Source: Arthrobacter sp. NicSoilB4
GTDB lineage: Bacteria; Actinomycetota; Actinomycetes; Actinomycetales; Micrococcaceae
Direction of reading: 5' to 3'
Length of the DNA stretch: 64,000 nt
Assembly: GCF_019977335.1 (NCBI RefSeq)
Contig: NZ_AP024653.1
Span: 1-64,000, forward strand
Every line of letters begins with the position of its first letter. Position 1 is the first letter of the stretch. The notes below the pieces were generated by a model. That model saw only the letters and a list, made by a program, of their open reading frames with translations. It ran no database searches and was not told the origin of the DNA. Position numbers and translations under genes: made by a program. Of the stretch, positions 47,169-55,588 are shown one piece after another.

Positions 47169-48220
47169 TGACGACGCTCACCGAATTCGCCACCATGTAC
47201 CGTCAGCGCGAGGAGCTCCCGGTGCGGACCCGGCTGCTGGTGACGTTCGGTGCCGTCGTCGCCCTGCACGCTGCCGCCGTCGTGCTCCTCCTGGCCGGCT
47301 CGGTGGCGGCGGGGGAGCCGTTGGCTCTCGGCTTGGTCCTGACCGCCTATTTGGCCGGTATCAAACACAGCTACGACTGGGACCACCTCGCGGCCATCGA
47401 TAATTCGACCCGAAAGTTCGTGGCCCAGCGGAAGGACCCGGTCAGCGTCGGGTTCGCGTTCAGCCTGGGCCACAGTTCAGTGGTGATCCTGGCCGGGGTC
47501 CTCGCGGTGGGCGGCGCCGCGCTGGTGGGGCAGTTCATGGAGGGCGGCTCCACCGCAAACCTTGTGCTGGGACTGATCGGCAGCGGCGTTTCGGGGATCT
47601 TCCTGCTGGCGATGGGGCTGTTCAACGGGTCGGCCTTCCTCCGGGCCGCGAAGGCCTACCGGAGCGTGCGGGGCGGTGGGGACGTGAACAACGAAGACCT
47701 TGAGGTCGGCGGATTCGTGGCCCGGCTGCTGGCGAAGCCCCTGGCCGGCGTGCGGCGGCCCCGGAACATCTATGTGATCGGGTTCCTTTTCGGCCTGGGG
47801 TTCGACACCGCCACCACCATCGGGCTGCTGGTCATGGCGACGGCGGCCTCGCTGGCCGGAGTTTCCCCGCTGGCCCTGCTGGCGCTGCCGCTGGCTTTCA
47901 CGGCGGCCATGACGCTGTGCGACACCACCAACGGGGTTGCCATGATGCGCATGTACAGCTCGGCCATCCACAACTCCAGCCGGCGGCTGGGCTTCAATGC
48001 GCTGATCACGGGCATTTCCGCGGCGTCAGCCCTGTTCATTTCGTTCATCACCCTGGGCGGCTTCTTCAACGCAGCATTCGGGCTCAGTGATCCCGTGACC
48101 ACGTGGCTGGGCGGGATCGACCTGGGTGAGGCAGGGCTGTTGCTGGTCGCTTGCCTGCTGACGGTCTGGGGAGCGGCCTCCGTGCGCGGGCGGCTGCCCT
48201 CCCGAAGCGGGGGAAACTAG
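47168..48220 (+). CDS. Nickel/cobalt permease, NiCoT (NixA/HoxN) family
   Basis: The 350-residue transporter has about eight membrane helices. The signature metal-binding helix 2 reads GIKHSYDWDHLAAIDNSTRK, a variant of the usual HAxDADHI motif with the first His and the Asp-His pair kept. LGHSSVVIL and GFLFGLGFDTATTIGLLV are the other NiCoT signatures. It is coupled to ureD by a 4-bp overlap, so nickel uptake is transcribed with urease, and nickel is the likely substrate. A strong terminator follows 31 bp after the stop. Confidence 0.93.
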   Translation: MTTLTEFATMYRQREELPVRTRLLVTFGAVVALHAAAVVLLLAGSVAAGEPLALGLVLTAYLAGIKHSYDWDHLAAIDNSTRKFVAQRKDPVSVGFAFSLGHSSVVILAGVLAVGGAALVGQFMEGGSTANLVLGLIGSGVSGIFLLAMGLFNGSAFLRAAKAYRSVRGGGDVNNEDLEVGGFVARLLAKPLAGVRRPRNIYVIGFLFGLGFDTATTIGLLVMATAASLAGVSPLALLALPLAFTAAMTLCDTTNGVAMMRMYSSAIHNSSRRLGFNALITGISAASALFISFITLGGFFNAAFGLSDPVTTWLGGIDLGEAGLLLVACLLTVWGAASVRGRLPSRSGGN

Positions 48221-48251
48221 CCAGCATGCTGCCCTGGGACGCTACGCAAGC

Positions 48252-48286
48252 GGCCCGCGCCTGCCCGGCATGGGCGGGCGCGGGCC
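48252..48286. terminator. Bidirectional terminator between the urease operon and the MHS transporter gene
   Basis: The arms 48252-48266 and 48272-48286 pair over 15 bp with one G-U wobble and a GGCAT loop. ACTTTG follows. It separates the convergent nickel permease and MHS genes. Confidence 0.75.
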
Positions 48287-48302
48287 ACTTTGTGACAGCT
48301 GC

Positions 48303-49670
48303 CTAGCGGACAGAGGACGCTGCCGGCTGGTCCGCTGCGGAAGCGGCCGGTCCGCCGGCGATGATGGCGTCGACTTCGGCCTTTTCCTTGGCGCCCCAGG
48401 TTTCGCGGGTGTTCAGCACGCCGAGCAGGCCGATAACACCCACCAGGACATACAGCGAGGCGCCGCCTGCCCACCCGAAGGCGGAGGCCAGCAGCACGGC
48501 CAGGAAGGGCGCGAATCCTGAAATCGAGGCGGCAACCTGGTACCCGATGGAGGCGCCGGACGTCCGGGTGTTCGTCCGGAACAGCTCCGCGAACCAGGCG
48601 CCCTGCGTTCCGGTGAACGTTGCGTGGATGATGCCGATGCCGATCACGAAGGCCAGGACGATCAGGAACGGATTGCCGGTGTTGCTGAGCAGGAACATCG
48701 GGAAGCCGAAGACGATGACGGCGATGGTTCCGCCGAGGTAGAGCTTGCGACGGCCGATGCGGTCGGTGAGCGCGCCGGCGGCCAGCGTGACCGGGATGGC
48801 AAGGAGGCTGGCGATCACAATGCCGGTGAGGCCGATGGCGCGGTCGTCGGGGTTGTTCTTCGTGATGTAGGAGAGCAGGTACGTGGCCGTGACGTAGTAC
48901 GCGCAGCTCTCCACGATCCGCAGTGAGATCACCCGCAGGATGTTCCGCCAGTCGTTCTTGACCACGGTGGCCAGGGGGTTCTTGACGATCGCGCCCGTGG
49001 CCTTGGTGTGTTCGAACTCGGGTGATTCCTCAAGCTTCATCCGGACAACCAGGCCGACGACGATCAGGATGGCGCTGGCGAGGAACGGCAGCCGCCAGGC
49101 CCAGTCGGTCTGCAGCGAGGCCGAAAGCAGGAAGGCGGCGTTGGCCAGGGTGATGCCGAGCGGGTTGCCCGCCTGCGGGATGGCGGCAAAGCGGCCGCGC
49201 TGCTTCCACGGTGCGTGCTCGAACGTCATCATGACGGCGCCGCCCCACTCGGCACCGAAAGCGAGTCCCTGGATCATCCGGATGATGACCAGCAGGATGG
49301 GTGCGAGGATGCCGACCTGCGCGTAGGTTGGGAGGCAGCCGATCAGGACGGTGGCGATGCCCATGGTCAGCAGCGCGCCGACGAGCACGGGCTTGCGGCC
49401 GTACTTGTCGCCGAGGTATCCACCGACGGCTCCGCCGATGGGCCGCATCAGGAATCCCACCGCCAAGGTGGCGAAGGCCAGGAGTGTTCCGACCACGGGG
49501 TCCGTGTTGGGGAAGAAGACCTTGCCGAAGTACAGCGCCGCGGCCGTGCCGTACGCGACGAAGTCATAGTTTTCAACGCAGGTTCCGGCGGCCGAAGCCA
49601 TCGCGGTCTTGATCTTTCCGGGGGAACCGTGGGCGGCCTGGCGCGGCCGATCGGTGATTTCTGCCGTCAT
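48303..49670 (-). CDS. MHS-family MFS metabolite:proton symporter
   Basis: The 455-residue transporter has 12 helices with metabolite:H+ symporter signatures: CVENYDFVAYGTAAALYFGKVFFP, the MFS motif GYLGDKYGRKPVLVGALLTMG, and GLAFGAEWGGAVMMTFEHAP. Known MHS members carry organic acids or betaines. Here it is the last gene of a lacI-ribokinase-rpiB operon, so a sugar, sugar acid or polyol is more likely. TATCTCC-type AGGAGATA precedes the ATG. It lies 82 bp after rpiB. Confidence 0.9.
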   Translation of the reverse strand: MTAEITDRPRQAAHGSPGKIKTAMASAAGTCVENYDFVAYGTAAALYFGKVFFPNTDPVVGTLLAFATLAVGFLMRPIGGAVGGYLGDKYGRKPVLVGALLTMGIATVLIGCLPTYAQVGILAPILLVIIRMIQGLAFGAEWGGAVMMTFEHAPWKQRGRFAAIPQAGNPLGITLANAAFLLSASLQTDWAWRLPFLASAILIVVGLVVRMKLEESPEFEHTKATGAIVKNPLATVVKNDWRNILRVISLRIVESCAYYVTATYLLSYITKNNPDDRAIGLTGIVIASLLAIPVTLAAGALTDRIGRRKLYLGGTIAVIVFGFPMFLLSNTGNPFLIVLAFVIGIGIIHATFTGTQGAWFAELFRTNTRTSGASIGYQVAASISGFAPFLAVLLASAFGWAGGASLYVLVGVIGLLGVLNTRETWGAKEKAEVDAIIAGGPAASAADQPAASSVR

Positions 49671-49752
49671 GTTCTATATCTCCTTTGATATTGCTGGACA
49701 GCCCTGGGCGGTATGCCGAAGGCCAGGTGAAGTTCTGGTGTGGTCGGCCGGA

Positions 49753-50223
49753 TCAGATTTCCGCGGCCAGTTCCCGGGCTCCTTCGAGCTCCAGTTCGCG
49801 CAACTTCCGGACGCGCCGGATGGTGTCCTCGTCGTTGTCGAACTTCGCGTCGAGGAAGGACTGGAGGACTTCCTTGGCGGTGGCCCTGCCGATCAGCCAG
49901 GCGCCCATGGCGATTGCGTTCGCATCGTCGTGTTCCACGCTCTGATGGGCAGAGTAGACATCGTGCCCCAGCGCGCAGCGGATCCCCGGAATCTTGTTCG
50001 CCGCCATGACGGCGCCGACTCCCGTTCCGCAGACGAGCACGACCCTGTCTGCCTGGCCGGACTTCACGAGCTCACAGGTGGCGCGCGTGATGTCCGGGAA
50101 ATCGACCGGGGCTTCGCTGGGGGCGCCGCAGTCAATGACCTCGTGACCGAGGTCCTCCAGGACTGACTGGACGAACGCCTTCAAGGGGAAGCCGGCGTGG
50201 TCGTTGCCGAGTGCGATTTTCAT
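49753..50223 (-). CDS. rpiB: RpiB/LacAB-family sugar-phosphate isomerase
   Basis: The 156-residue enzyme isomerises a sugar phosphate, classically ribose 5-phosphate to ribulose 5-phosphate. MKIALGNDHAGFPLK carries the phosphate/sugar-binding Asp-His. The catalytic cysteine is in VLVCGTGVGAVMAANKIPGIRCAL, and VYSAHQSVEHDDANAIAMGAWLIG closes the site. The start at 50223 has AAGGAGA upstream. RpiB relatives also act on erythrulose or allose phosphates, so with its ribokinase partner the pathway could be ribose or another pentose/tetritol. Confidence 0.9.
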   Translation of the reverse strand: MKIALGNDHAGFPLKAFVQSVLEDLGHEVIDCGAPSEAPVDFPDITRATCELVKSGQADRVVLVCGTGVGAVMAANKIPGIRCALGHDVYSAHQSVEHDDANAIAMGAWLIGRATAKEVLQSFLDAKFDNDEDTIRRVRKLRELELEGARELAAEI

Positions 50224-50231
50224 GGGTCTCC

Positions 50232-51176
50232 TTAGTTCGAAACGAAGTTGGTGGGCAATGCGGAAGTCGGGGCTGCTTGTAGTTCCTGCTGCCATGGAAT
50301 CGATTCCATGGCGCCGGTGCGTGTGACTGCCAACGCTGCAGCGCTGGATGCGCGGCGCATCGCGCCGGCCAGGTCCCCGGGCGTGGCCAGAAGGGAGGCG
50401 GCGAGGTAGCCGACAAAGGTGTCACCCGCGCCGGTGGTATCGACGGCGGCCGCGGCGGATGCGGGCACGTGTACCAGGCCGCCGTCGAGGACCGCAAACG
50501 AGCCTTCCGCGCCCGCCGTGCAGACGATTGCCGCCCCGAGAACCGGCGGAAGTGACTGGACGAGCTCCAGGTGGTTCCCCGGCGGCATTCCGAGGATCTC
50601 CGCTACGGCCCGGATCTCCTGTTCGTTGACCACCAGAAGGTCGACGTCGTCGAGCAGCCCGTCGATCCGTCCGGGGGCGGGGGCTGCATTGAGGATGACG
50701 AAGGCCCCGCGGCTCCGGGCGACGGCGGCTGCCTGCCGGACCAGCACCGACGCTATTTCCAGCTGCAGGACCAGGATGTCGCCCGCTTGCATGGCGCCGA
50801 GCCCCGCTTCGACGTCGTCGGCGGTGAGGCTGGAGTTTGCCCCCGGACTGACGATGATCTGGTTCTCACCGCGGTCGTCGACGGCGATGATCGCTGTCCC
50901 CGTGGGGGCGTTGCCGACGACCCGCAACTGTGTGTGGTCGATGCGGGCGTCGGACAGGACGTCCAGAATCCGGCGTCCGTGGGGGTCGTCTCCGACGGCT
51001 CCGGTGAATTTCACATGGGCGCCGGCGCGGGCGGCCGCGACAGCCTGGTTGCCGCCCTTGCCGCCGGGGCTGAACGTGGCGTCCGTGCCCCGAACAGTCT
51101 CGCCTGCCCGGGGTAATGAACTGACGCGGACGTTCTGGTCGATATTGAGGCTTCCGACCACAAAAACCGTGCTCAT
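50232..51176 (-). CDS. rbsK: Ribokinase (PfkB family)
   Basis: The 314-residue kinase phosphorylates ribose or a similar sugar with ATP. PfkB signature 1 is FSPGGKGGNQAVAAARAGA, and signature 2 is around VDTTGAGDTFVGYLAASLL with the catalytic Asp in GAGD. The N-terminus is VFVVGSLNIDQNVRV. The last part of the gene encodes AMESIPWQQE, where a perfect 22-bp operator palindrome is embedded in the codons. It lies 8 bp before rpiB and 82 bp after lacI. Confidence 0.9.
   Translation of the reverse strand: MSTVFVVGSLNIDQNVRVSSLPRAGETVRGTDATFSPGGKGGNQAVAAARAGAHVKFTGAVGDDPHGRRILDVLSDARIDHTQLRVVGNAPTGTAIIAVDDRGENQIIVSPGANSSLTADDVEAGLGAMQAGDILVLQLEIASVLVRQAAAVARSRGAFVILNAAPAPGRIDGLLDDVDLLVVNEQEIRAVAEILGMPPGNHLELVQSLPPVLGAAIVCTAGAEGSFAVLDGGLVHVPASAAAAVDTTGAGDTFVGYLAASLLATPGDLAGAMRRASSAAALAVTRTGAMESIPWQQELQAAPTSALPTNFVSN
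50291..50312. promoter_or_regulatory. LacI-type operator inside the ribokinase coding sequence
   Basis: GCCATGGAATC followed by its exact reverse complement GATTCCATGGC forms a perfect 22-bp palindrome. Its central 19 bp, CATGGAATCGATTCCATGG, are identical to the operator at the lacI promoter about 2.03 kb away. It lies 68 bp before the rpiB start, within rbsK codons. Confidence 0.85.
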
Positions 51177-51258
51177 TGGACCTGCTCCTTCGGTGGTGTC
51201 GGACGGTGTGCCCCAGGCCGGAATTCGAGACTCCCGGCGGTGGGGGTAAGGGCCGCGC

Positions 51259-52284
51259 TCACGGCTGGCCCGGGATGGGATCCGGCGTGCCCGACGAGGC
51301 GCGGATGATCAGTTTGCTGGGGAGGACGACTGATTCCGGCCGATGTCCGTCGATGACGTCGAGCAGCAACCCGACCGCTATTCGGCCCATGGCTTCCACA
51401 TCGTGCGAGATGACGGTCAGTGGCGGGTCAAGCAGGGAAAACCACTCGATGTCGTCGAAAGCAACAAGGGCCATGTCGCGGCCAATGCGCAGGCCTTTCC
51501 GGTTCAACGTTGCCAGCGCGCCGACTGCCATGGGACTGTCCGCGGCCAGCATTGCAGTTGGGGGCTGCGGGAGCGCCAGCAGGTGTTCGGCGCCGGCTGA
51601 GCCGCTGGCTGACTGAAAGTCTCCGAAATACGTCAATTCCGGATCGCTGCTGAGCCCGATGTCCTTGACGGCCCGGGAGAAGGACCGGAGGCGTTCGCGC
51701 CCTGTGGACGTGGTCTGCGGGCCTGCGATGTAACCGATCCGCTCGTGGCCCTGGCCGGCCAGGTGCTCCACCGCCTGGCGGATGCCGGAAGCGCTGTCCG
51801 TGGTCACGCTGGGCACGTCGATGCCGTCAACGGTCCGGTCGACGAACACCGTGGGGATATCCCGTTCCAGCAGCGCGCGAAGGCTGGAACTTCCTTCGCC
51901 CTGCGGAGCGGCGATCACACCGTCAACACGCTGGGAGATAAATGTGTCCAGGTACCGGTCCTGCTGCGGAATGCTCTCGTTGGCGTTTCCCAGCAGAGTG
52001 ACGAGTCCTTCGGCCAGGGCGGCCTGCTCGGCCGCGTGGGCAAGATCGGCGAAGAACGGGTTGCGCACATCCGACACGAGGAGCCCGATGACATTGGTTC
52101 TGGTGGAACGGAGTGCGCGCGCCTGGGCGTTGGGGTGGAAGTCGAGCTCAGTGACCGCTGCGGCGACTTTCTGCCTGGACTGCGGCGACGTGGCCGGGTT
52201 TCCGGACAGCACCCTGGACGCCGTGGCCGGCGAGACGCCGGCGAGAGCCGCCACGTCCTTGATGGTGATGGATGGTCCTGTCAC
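51259..52284 (-). CDS. LacI-family transcriptional regulator
   Basis: The 341-residue repressor has the LacI helix-turn-helix and hinge at its start: ITIKDVAALAGVSPATASRVLSGNPATSPQSRQKV, with the minor-groove hinge around RALRSTRTNVIGLL. The periplasmic-binding-like effector domain follows (YLDTFISQRVDGVIAAP, VPSVTTDSASGIRQAVEHLAGQGHERIGYIAG). I chose GTG 52284 because GAGG lies about 9 nt upstream and the helix-turn-helix then begins at the usual distance. An ATG at 52299 is the alternative. It heads the operon and very likely represses it and itself. Confidence 0.92.
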   Translation of the reverse strand: MTGPSITIKDVAALAGVSPATASRVLSGNPATSPQSRQKVAAAVTELDFHPNAQARALRSTRTNVIGLLVSDVRNPFFADLAHAAEQAALAEGLVTLLGNANESIPQQDRYLDTFISQRVDGVIAAPQGEGSSSLRALLERDIPTVFVDRTVDGIDVPSVTTDSASGIRQAVEHLAGQGHERIGYIAGPQTTSTGRERLRSFSRAVKDIGLSSDPELTYFGDFQSASGSAGAEHLLALPQPPTAMLAADSPMAVGALATLNRKGLRIGRDMALVAFDDIEWFSLLDPPLTVISHDVEAMGRIAVGLLLDVIDGHRPESVVLPSKLIIRASSGTPDPIPGQP

Positions 52285-52324
52285 TGCTGCGCACCTCATT
52301 GTGGGACTGCTTGTGAAACTGCTC

Positions 52325-52353
52325 ATGGAATCGATTCCATGGAATCGGTTCCA
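52325..52353. promoter_or_regulatory. Tandem LacI operators at the lacI promoter
   Basis: ATGGAATCGATTCCAT (52325-52340) is a perfect palindrome. TGGAATCGGTTCCA (52340-52353) is a second half-perfect copy sharing one base. Both lie just downstream of the lacI -10 box, covering the expected transcription start. Binding would block initiation. Confidence 0.85.
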
Positions 52354-52355
52354 CA

Positions 52356-52384
52356 ATTATGTGACGGGCATTACGTCCTGTCAA
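52356..52384 (-). promoter_or_regulatory. Promoter of the lacI-rbsK-rpiB operon
   Basis: On the minus strand TTGACA (52379-52384) and CATAAT (52356-52361) are separated by exactly 17 bp, nearly the housekeeping consensus. The tandem operators follow at once. Confidence 0.85.
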
Positions 52385-52474
52385 TGGTTGCGGCCCACCG
52401 GCGTACTCGGGACGTGCGCCGCCGCGACTGCGCCGCCTGCCGGAACCCGCATCCCCGGTGACAATCCGCCGCGC

Positions 52475-53236
52475 TCAGTCCCCGTGGACGGCGCTCTGCT
52501 TCTCTTCCGAGCGGTCGAGGTAGGCCAGCAGGAGGTCCCCGGCGCGGTCCACCTCGCCGGCTTCGAGCGCCTTGCAGATCTCCTCGTTGTCGTCGAGGTA
52601 GCTGCGGTAGAAGTGCGCTTCCAGGGTGGCCTTGTGGAAGAACAGGCGCATCTCGGCCAGGACCTGGCCCATGATCGTGTTGAGGCGTTGGCTTTCGGCC
52701 AGGGCCACGATCGCTCCGTGGAAATGCTGGTTGGCGTTGCCCAGTGCTTCCTCGTCGTCCACGGCTGCCGCGGCCCGGCCTTCCTCGACGGCCGCTCGGA
52801 CCGCCGCCACACGTTCCGGGCTGCCGCCGCGGCGGATGGCGCTCACTTCGATGGCGCGGCGCACGGTGTAGACATCGTGGATGTCGCCCGGTCCCAGGCT
52901 CGCGACGAACACGCCCCGATTCGGATGCCGGACCACCAGGCGCTCGGCTGCGAGTTCGGCGAAGGCCTCGCGGACGGTGTTGCGCGACACGCCCAGCTCC
53001 TCGGAGATGGTTGATTCGGTCAGCCTCGCCCCCGGCAGCAGCAGCCCTTCCGCCAGCTGCAGGCGCAGTTCCGCCGCCACCCGGTCCGCGACCGAGGGGA
53101 TGGCCACACGCAGCCGGGCCGCCGCCGCCAGGGCCGCGCCGGCCCCGGCCGCGGCGGCCCGCTTCGTGCCGGAGCGGGCAGGAGTGGCCGGAGTCTGGCC
53201 GGAGATTCCGCTGGTTCCTGCTTTGGGGCTCGTCAT
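52475..53236 (-). CDS. GntR-family regulator (FadR/FCD type)
   Basis: The 253-residue protein has an Ala/Thr-rich 40-residue extension. A winged helix follows (about 50-115: SVADRVAAELRLQLAEGLLLPGARLTESTISEELGVSRNTVREAFAELAAERLVVRHPNRGVFVA). The C-terminal FCD all-helical domain has metal-ligand-like segments HDVYTVRRAIE and NQHFHGAIVALAES. It is divergent from pxpA, and a palindrome fitting FadR-type sites lies between, so it is the likely regulator of the 5-oxoproline genes. The effector is inferred to be an organic acid such as 5-oxoproline. Confidence 0.9.
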   Translation of the reverse strand: MTSPKAGTSGISGQTPATPARSGTKRAAAAGAGAALAAAARLRVAIPSVADRVAAELRLQLAEGLLLPGARLTESTISEELGVSRNTVREAFAELAAERLVVRHPNRGVFVASLGPGDIHDVYTVRRAIEVSAIRRGGSPERVAAVRAAVEEGRAAAAVDDEEALGNANQHFHGAIVALAESQRLNTIMGQVLAEMRLFFHKATLEAHFYRSYLDDNEEICKALEAGEVDRAGDLLLAYLDRSEEKQSAVHGD

Positions 53237-53275
53237 ACTTCAGAATTTACACGATCGTCACATCGTGGAATCGAA

Positions 53276-53292
53276 GGATTGTTGAACAATCC
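53276..53292. promoter_or_regulatory. GntR operator between gntR and pxpA
   Basis: GGATTGTT-G-AACAATCC is a perfect 17-bp palindrome. TAGATT (53294-53299), a -10 candidate for pxpA, begins 2 bp after it. The TTGTTGAACAA core fits FadR-subfamily sites. Confidence 0.75.
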
Positions 53293-53344
53293 GTAGATTT
53301 AGTGCATCCTAGTTAGGGGGCTATCAATGAGACGAGGATCACAA

Positions 53345-54103
53345 ATGGCAACCATCGACCTGAACAGCGACGTAGGCGAGTCCTACGGACGCTGGAGCCT
53401 GGGGGACGACACGGCGATGTTCCGCTCGGTCTCGAGCGCGAACGTGGCCTGCGGATTCCATGCCGGCGACCCCAGCGTGATCCGCCGGACCTGCCGCGAG
53501 GCTGTTGCCGCCGGCGTCGTGATCGGCGCCCACGTCGGCTACCGCGACCTCGCCGGTTTCGGCCGCCGCTTCCTGGACATCGACCCGATCGAACTCGCGG
53601 ACGACGTCGTCTACCAGATCGGGGCCCTGCAGGCGCTGGCCGCCGCAGAAGGCGGCAAGGTCACCTACGTCAAGCCGCACGGGGGCCTCTACAACGCGAT
53701 CGTGGCACACACCGCGCAGGCCAGGGCCGTCGTCGACGCCGTCAAGTCCGTCGATCCGAACCTGCCCATCCTGGGCCTGCCGGGCTCGGAAGTGCTCCGG
53801 CTGGCCGAGGCCGCCGGGCTCCGCGCCGTGACCGAAGCCTTCGCGGACCGGGCCTACAACCCGGACGGCACCCTGGTGTCCCGGACGTTGCCCGGAGCCG
53901 TCCTGCACGACCACGCGGAGGTCACTGAGCATGTCCTCCGGATGGCCACCGACTCCGCCGTCCGCACCATCGACGGTTCCATCCTGAAGATCCGCGCGGA
54001 GAGCATCTGCGTGCACGGCGACTCCCCGGGAGCCGTCACCATGGCAGCCGCAGTGCGCGATGCGCTGACCGCCGCCGGCATCACCACGGTCGCATTCGTC
54101 TGA
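53345..54103 (+). CDS. pxpA: 5-oxoprolinase subunit PxpA (LamB/YcsF family)
   Basis: The 252-residue protein is part of the ATP-dependent PxpABC enzyme that opens 5-oxoproline (pyroglutamate) to glutamate. The family signature is [19 protein letters not shown], with [17 protein letters not shown] and [16 protein letters not shown]; the usual NCDLGE reads NSDVGE here. The start at 53345 follows GAGGAT; an ATG 18 bp upstream is possible but unconserved. It is the first gene of a four-gene plus-strand group. Confidence 0.92.
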   Translation: MATIDLNSDVGESYGRWSLGDDTAMFRSVSSANVACGFHAGDPSVIRRTCREAVAAGVVIGAHVGYRDLAGFGRRFLDIDPIELADDVVYQIGALQALAAAEGGKVTYVKPHGGLYNAIVAHTAQARAVVDAVKSVDPNLPILGLPGSEVLRLAEAAGLRAVTEAFADRAYNPDGTLVSRTLPGAVLHDHAEVTEHVLRMATDSAVRTIDGSILKIRAESICVHGDSPGAVTMAAAVRDALTAAGITTVAFV

Positions 54104-54204
54104 ACCGGCCGAACCACCGCTTCACCGGCGCGCGTCGTCCCACCGGCGCCACGTCACCACAACCACCCAGTACAGGCAGCATCCCGCACCCTGGAGGAAA
54201 AATC

Positions 54205-55542
54205 ATGACCGCACCGCACCAGGCCAGCCCGGCCGCCAGCAAGAGGAAGGTGCCGCCCGGCGCCCTCAAGGCCTACGCCGCGAGCCTCACCGGCACGTCC
54301 CTGGAGTACTACGACTTCGCGATCTACTCCGTGGCCTCGGCCCTGGTGTTCCCCAAGATCTTCTTCCCCGGAAACAACGAGTTCGTCGGCCTGCTGCTGT
54401 CCTTCTCCGCGTTCGCCGTGGGCTACCTGGCCCGCCCCATCGGCGGTGTGGTCTTCGGCCGGCTCGGTGACAAGATCGGCCGCAAGTACGTCCTCGTCTT
54501 CACCCTGATGCTGATTGGCATCGCGACGGTGCTGATCGGCCTCCTGCCGGGCTACGCGACCATCGGCGTCGCCGCCCCCATCATCCTGGTGCTGCTGCGC
54601 CTGGCCCAGGGCATCGGCGTCGGCGGCGAATGGGGCGGTGCCGTCCTGCTCTCCAGCGAGTTCGGTGACGCCAACAAACGCGGCTTCTGGTCCTCCGCCG
54701 CGCAGATCGGCCCGCCGGCCGGCAACCTGATGGCCAACGGTGTCCTGGCGATCCTCGCCGCGACCCTCACCGACGAGGCCTTCCTCTCCTGGGGCTGGCG
54801 CGTCGCGTTCCTCGCCTCCGCACTCCTGGTGGTCTTCGGCCTGGTGATCCGGCTCAAGCTCGAGGAAACCCCCGTCTTCAAGGCCATCCAGGCCCACGGC
54901 GAGCAGCCCAAGGCCCCCATCAAGGATGTCTTCACCAAGGAACCCCGCGCCCTCGTTGCCGCCGCCCTTTCCCGCGTCTGCCCCGACGTGCTCTACGCCC
55001 TCTTCACCGTCTTCGTGGCCGTCTACGCCACCAAGGAACTGGGCATGACCACCGGCAACGTCCTCGCCGCCATCCTGATCGGCTCCGCCTTCCAGCTGTT
55101 CCTGATCCCCGCCGCCGGCGCCCTCACGGACCGCTTCAACCGCCGCCTCGTGTACGGCGTCGCCGCGGTGGGCACCGCGCTCTACATCCCGGTGTTCTTC
55201 TGGATGATCCAGGGCAAGTCCGTCGCCATGCTCACCCTCGGCGTCGTGATCGGCCTGGCCTTCCACGCCTTCATGTATGGCCCGCAGGCCGCCTACATCA
55301 CCGAGCAGTTCCCCGTCCGGCTGCGCTACGCCGGCAGCTCGCTGGCCTACACGCTGGCCGGCGTCATCGGCGGCGCCGTCGCGCCGCTGGTTTTCACCGC
55401 CCTCTACGCCGCCACCGGCAACTGGTACCTGATTGCCGGCTACCTCGCGGTCGCCTCGGTCGTGACCGTCGTCGGCCTGGCCCTGGGCCGGAACCCGCAG
55501 ACCAAGGAAGAAGAGCGACTCATGCAGGAAGCCCACGCCTAA
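54205..55542 (+). CDS. MHS-family MFS metabolite:proton symporter
   Basis: The 445-residue transporter has 12 helices with the MHS signatures SLTGTSLEYYDFAIYSVASALVFPKIFFPG, GRLGDKIGRKYVLVFTLMLIG and GIGVGGEWGGAVLLSSEFG. It is flanked by pxpA and pxpBC in the same orientation, so 5-oxoproline or a related organic acid is the likely substrate. It resembles the other MHS gene at 48303 in family only. GGAGGAAAA precedes the ATG. Confidence 0.92.
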   Translation: MTAPHQASPAASKRKVPPGALKAYAASLTGTSLEYYDFAIYSVASALVFPKIFFPGNNEFVGLLLSFSAFAVGYLARPIGGVVFGRLGDKIGRKYVLVFTLMLIGIATVLIGLLPGYATIGVAAPIILVLLRLAQGIGVGGEWGGAVLLSSEFGDANKRGFWSSAAQIGPPAGNLMANGVLAILAATLTDEAFLSWGWRVAFLASALLVVFGLVIRLKLEETPVFKAIQAHGEQPKAPIKDVFTKEPRALVAAALSRVCPDVLYALFTVFVAVYATKELGMTTGNVLAAILIGSAFQLFLIPAAGALTDRFNRRLVYGVAAVGTALYIPVFFWMIQGKSVAMLTLGVVIGLAFHAFMYGPQAAYITEQFPVRLRYAGSSLAYTLAGVIGGAVAPLVFTALYAATGNWYLIAGYLAVASVVTVVGLALGRNPQTKEEERLMQEAHA

Positions 55543-55588
55543 GCGGCGCGGATCCCATTCGAGGCACCGGCAACGACGAAGGCAGCTG

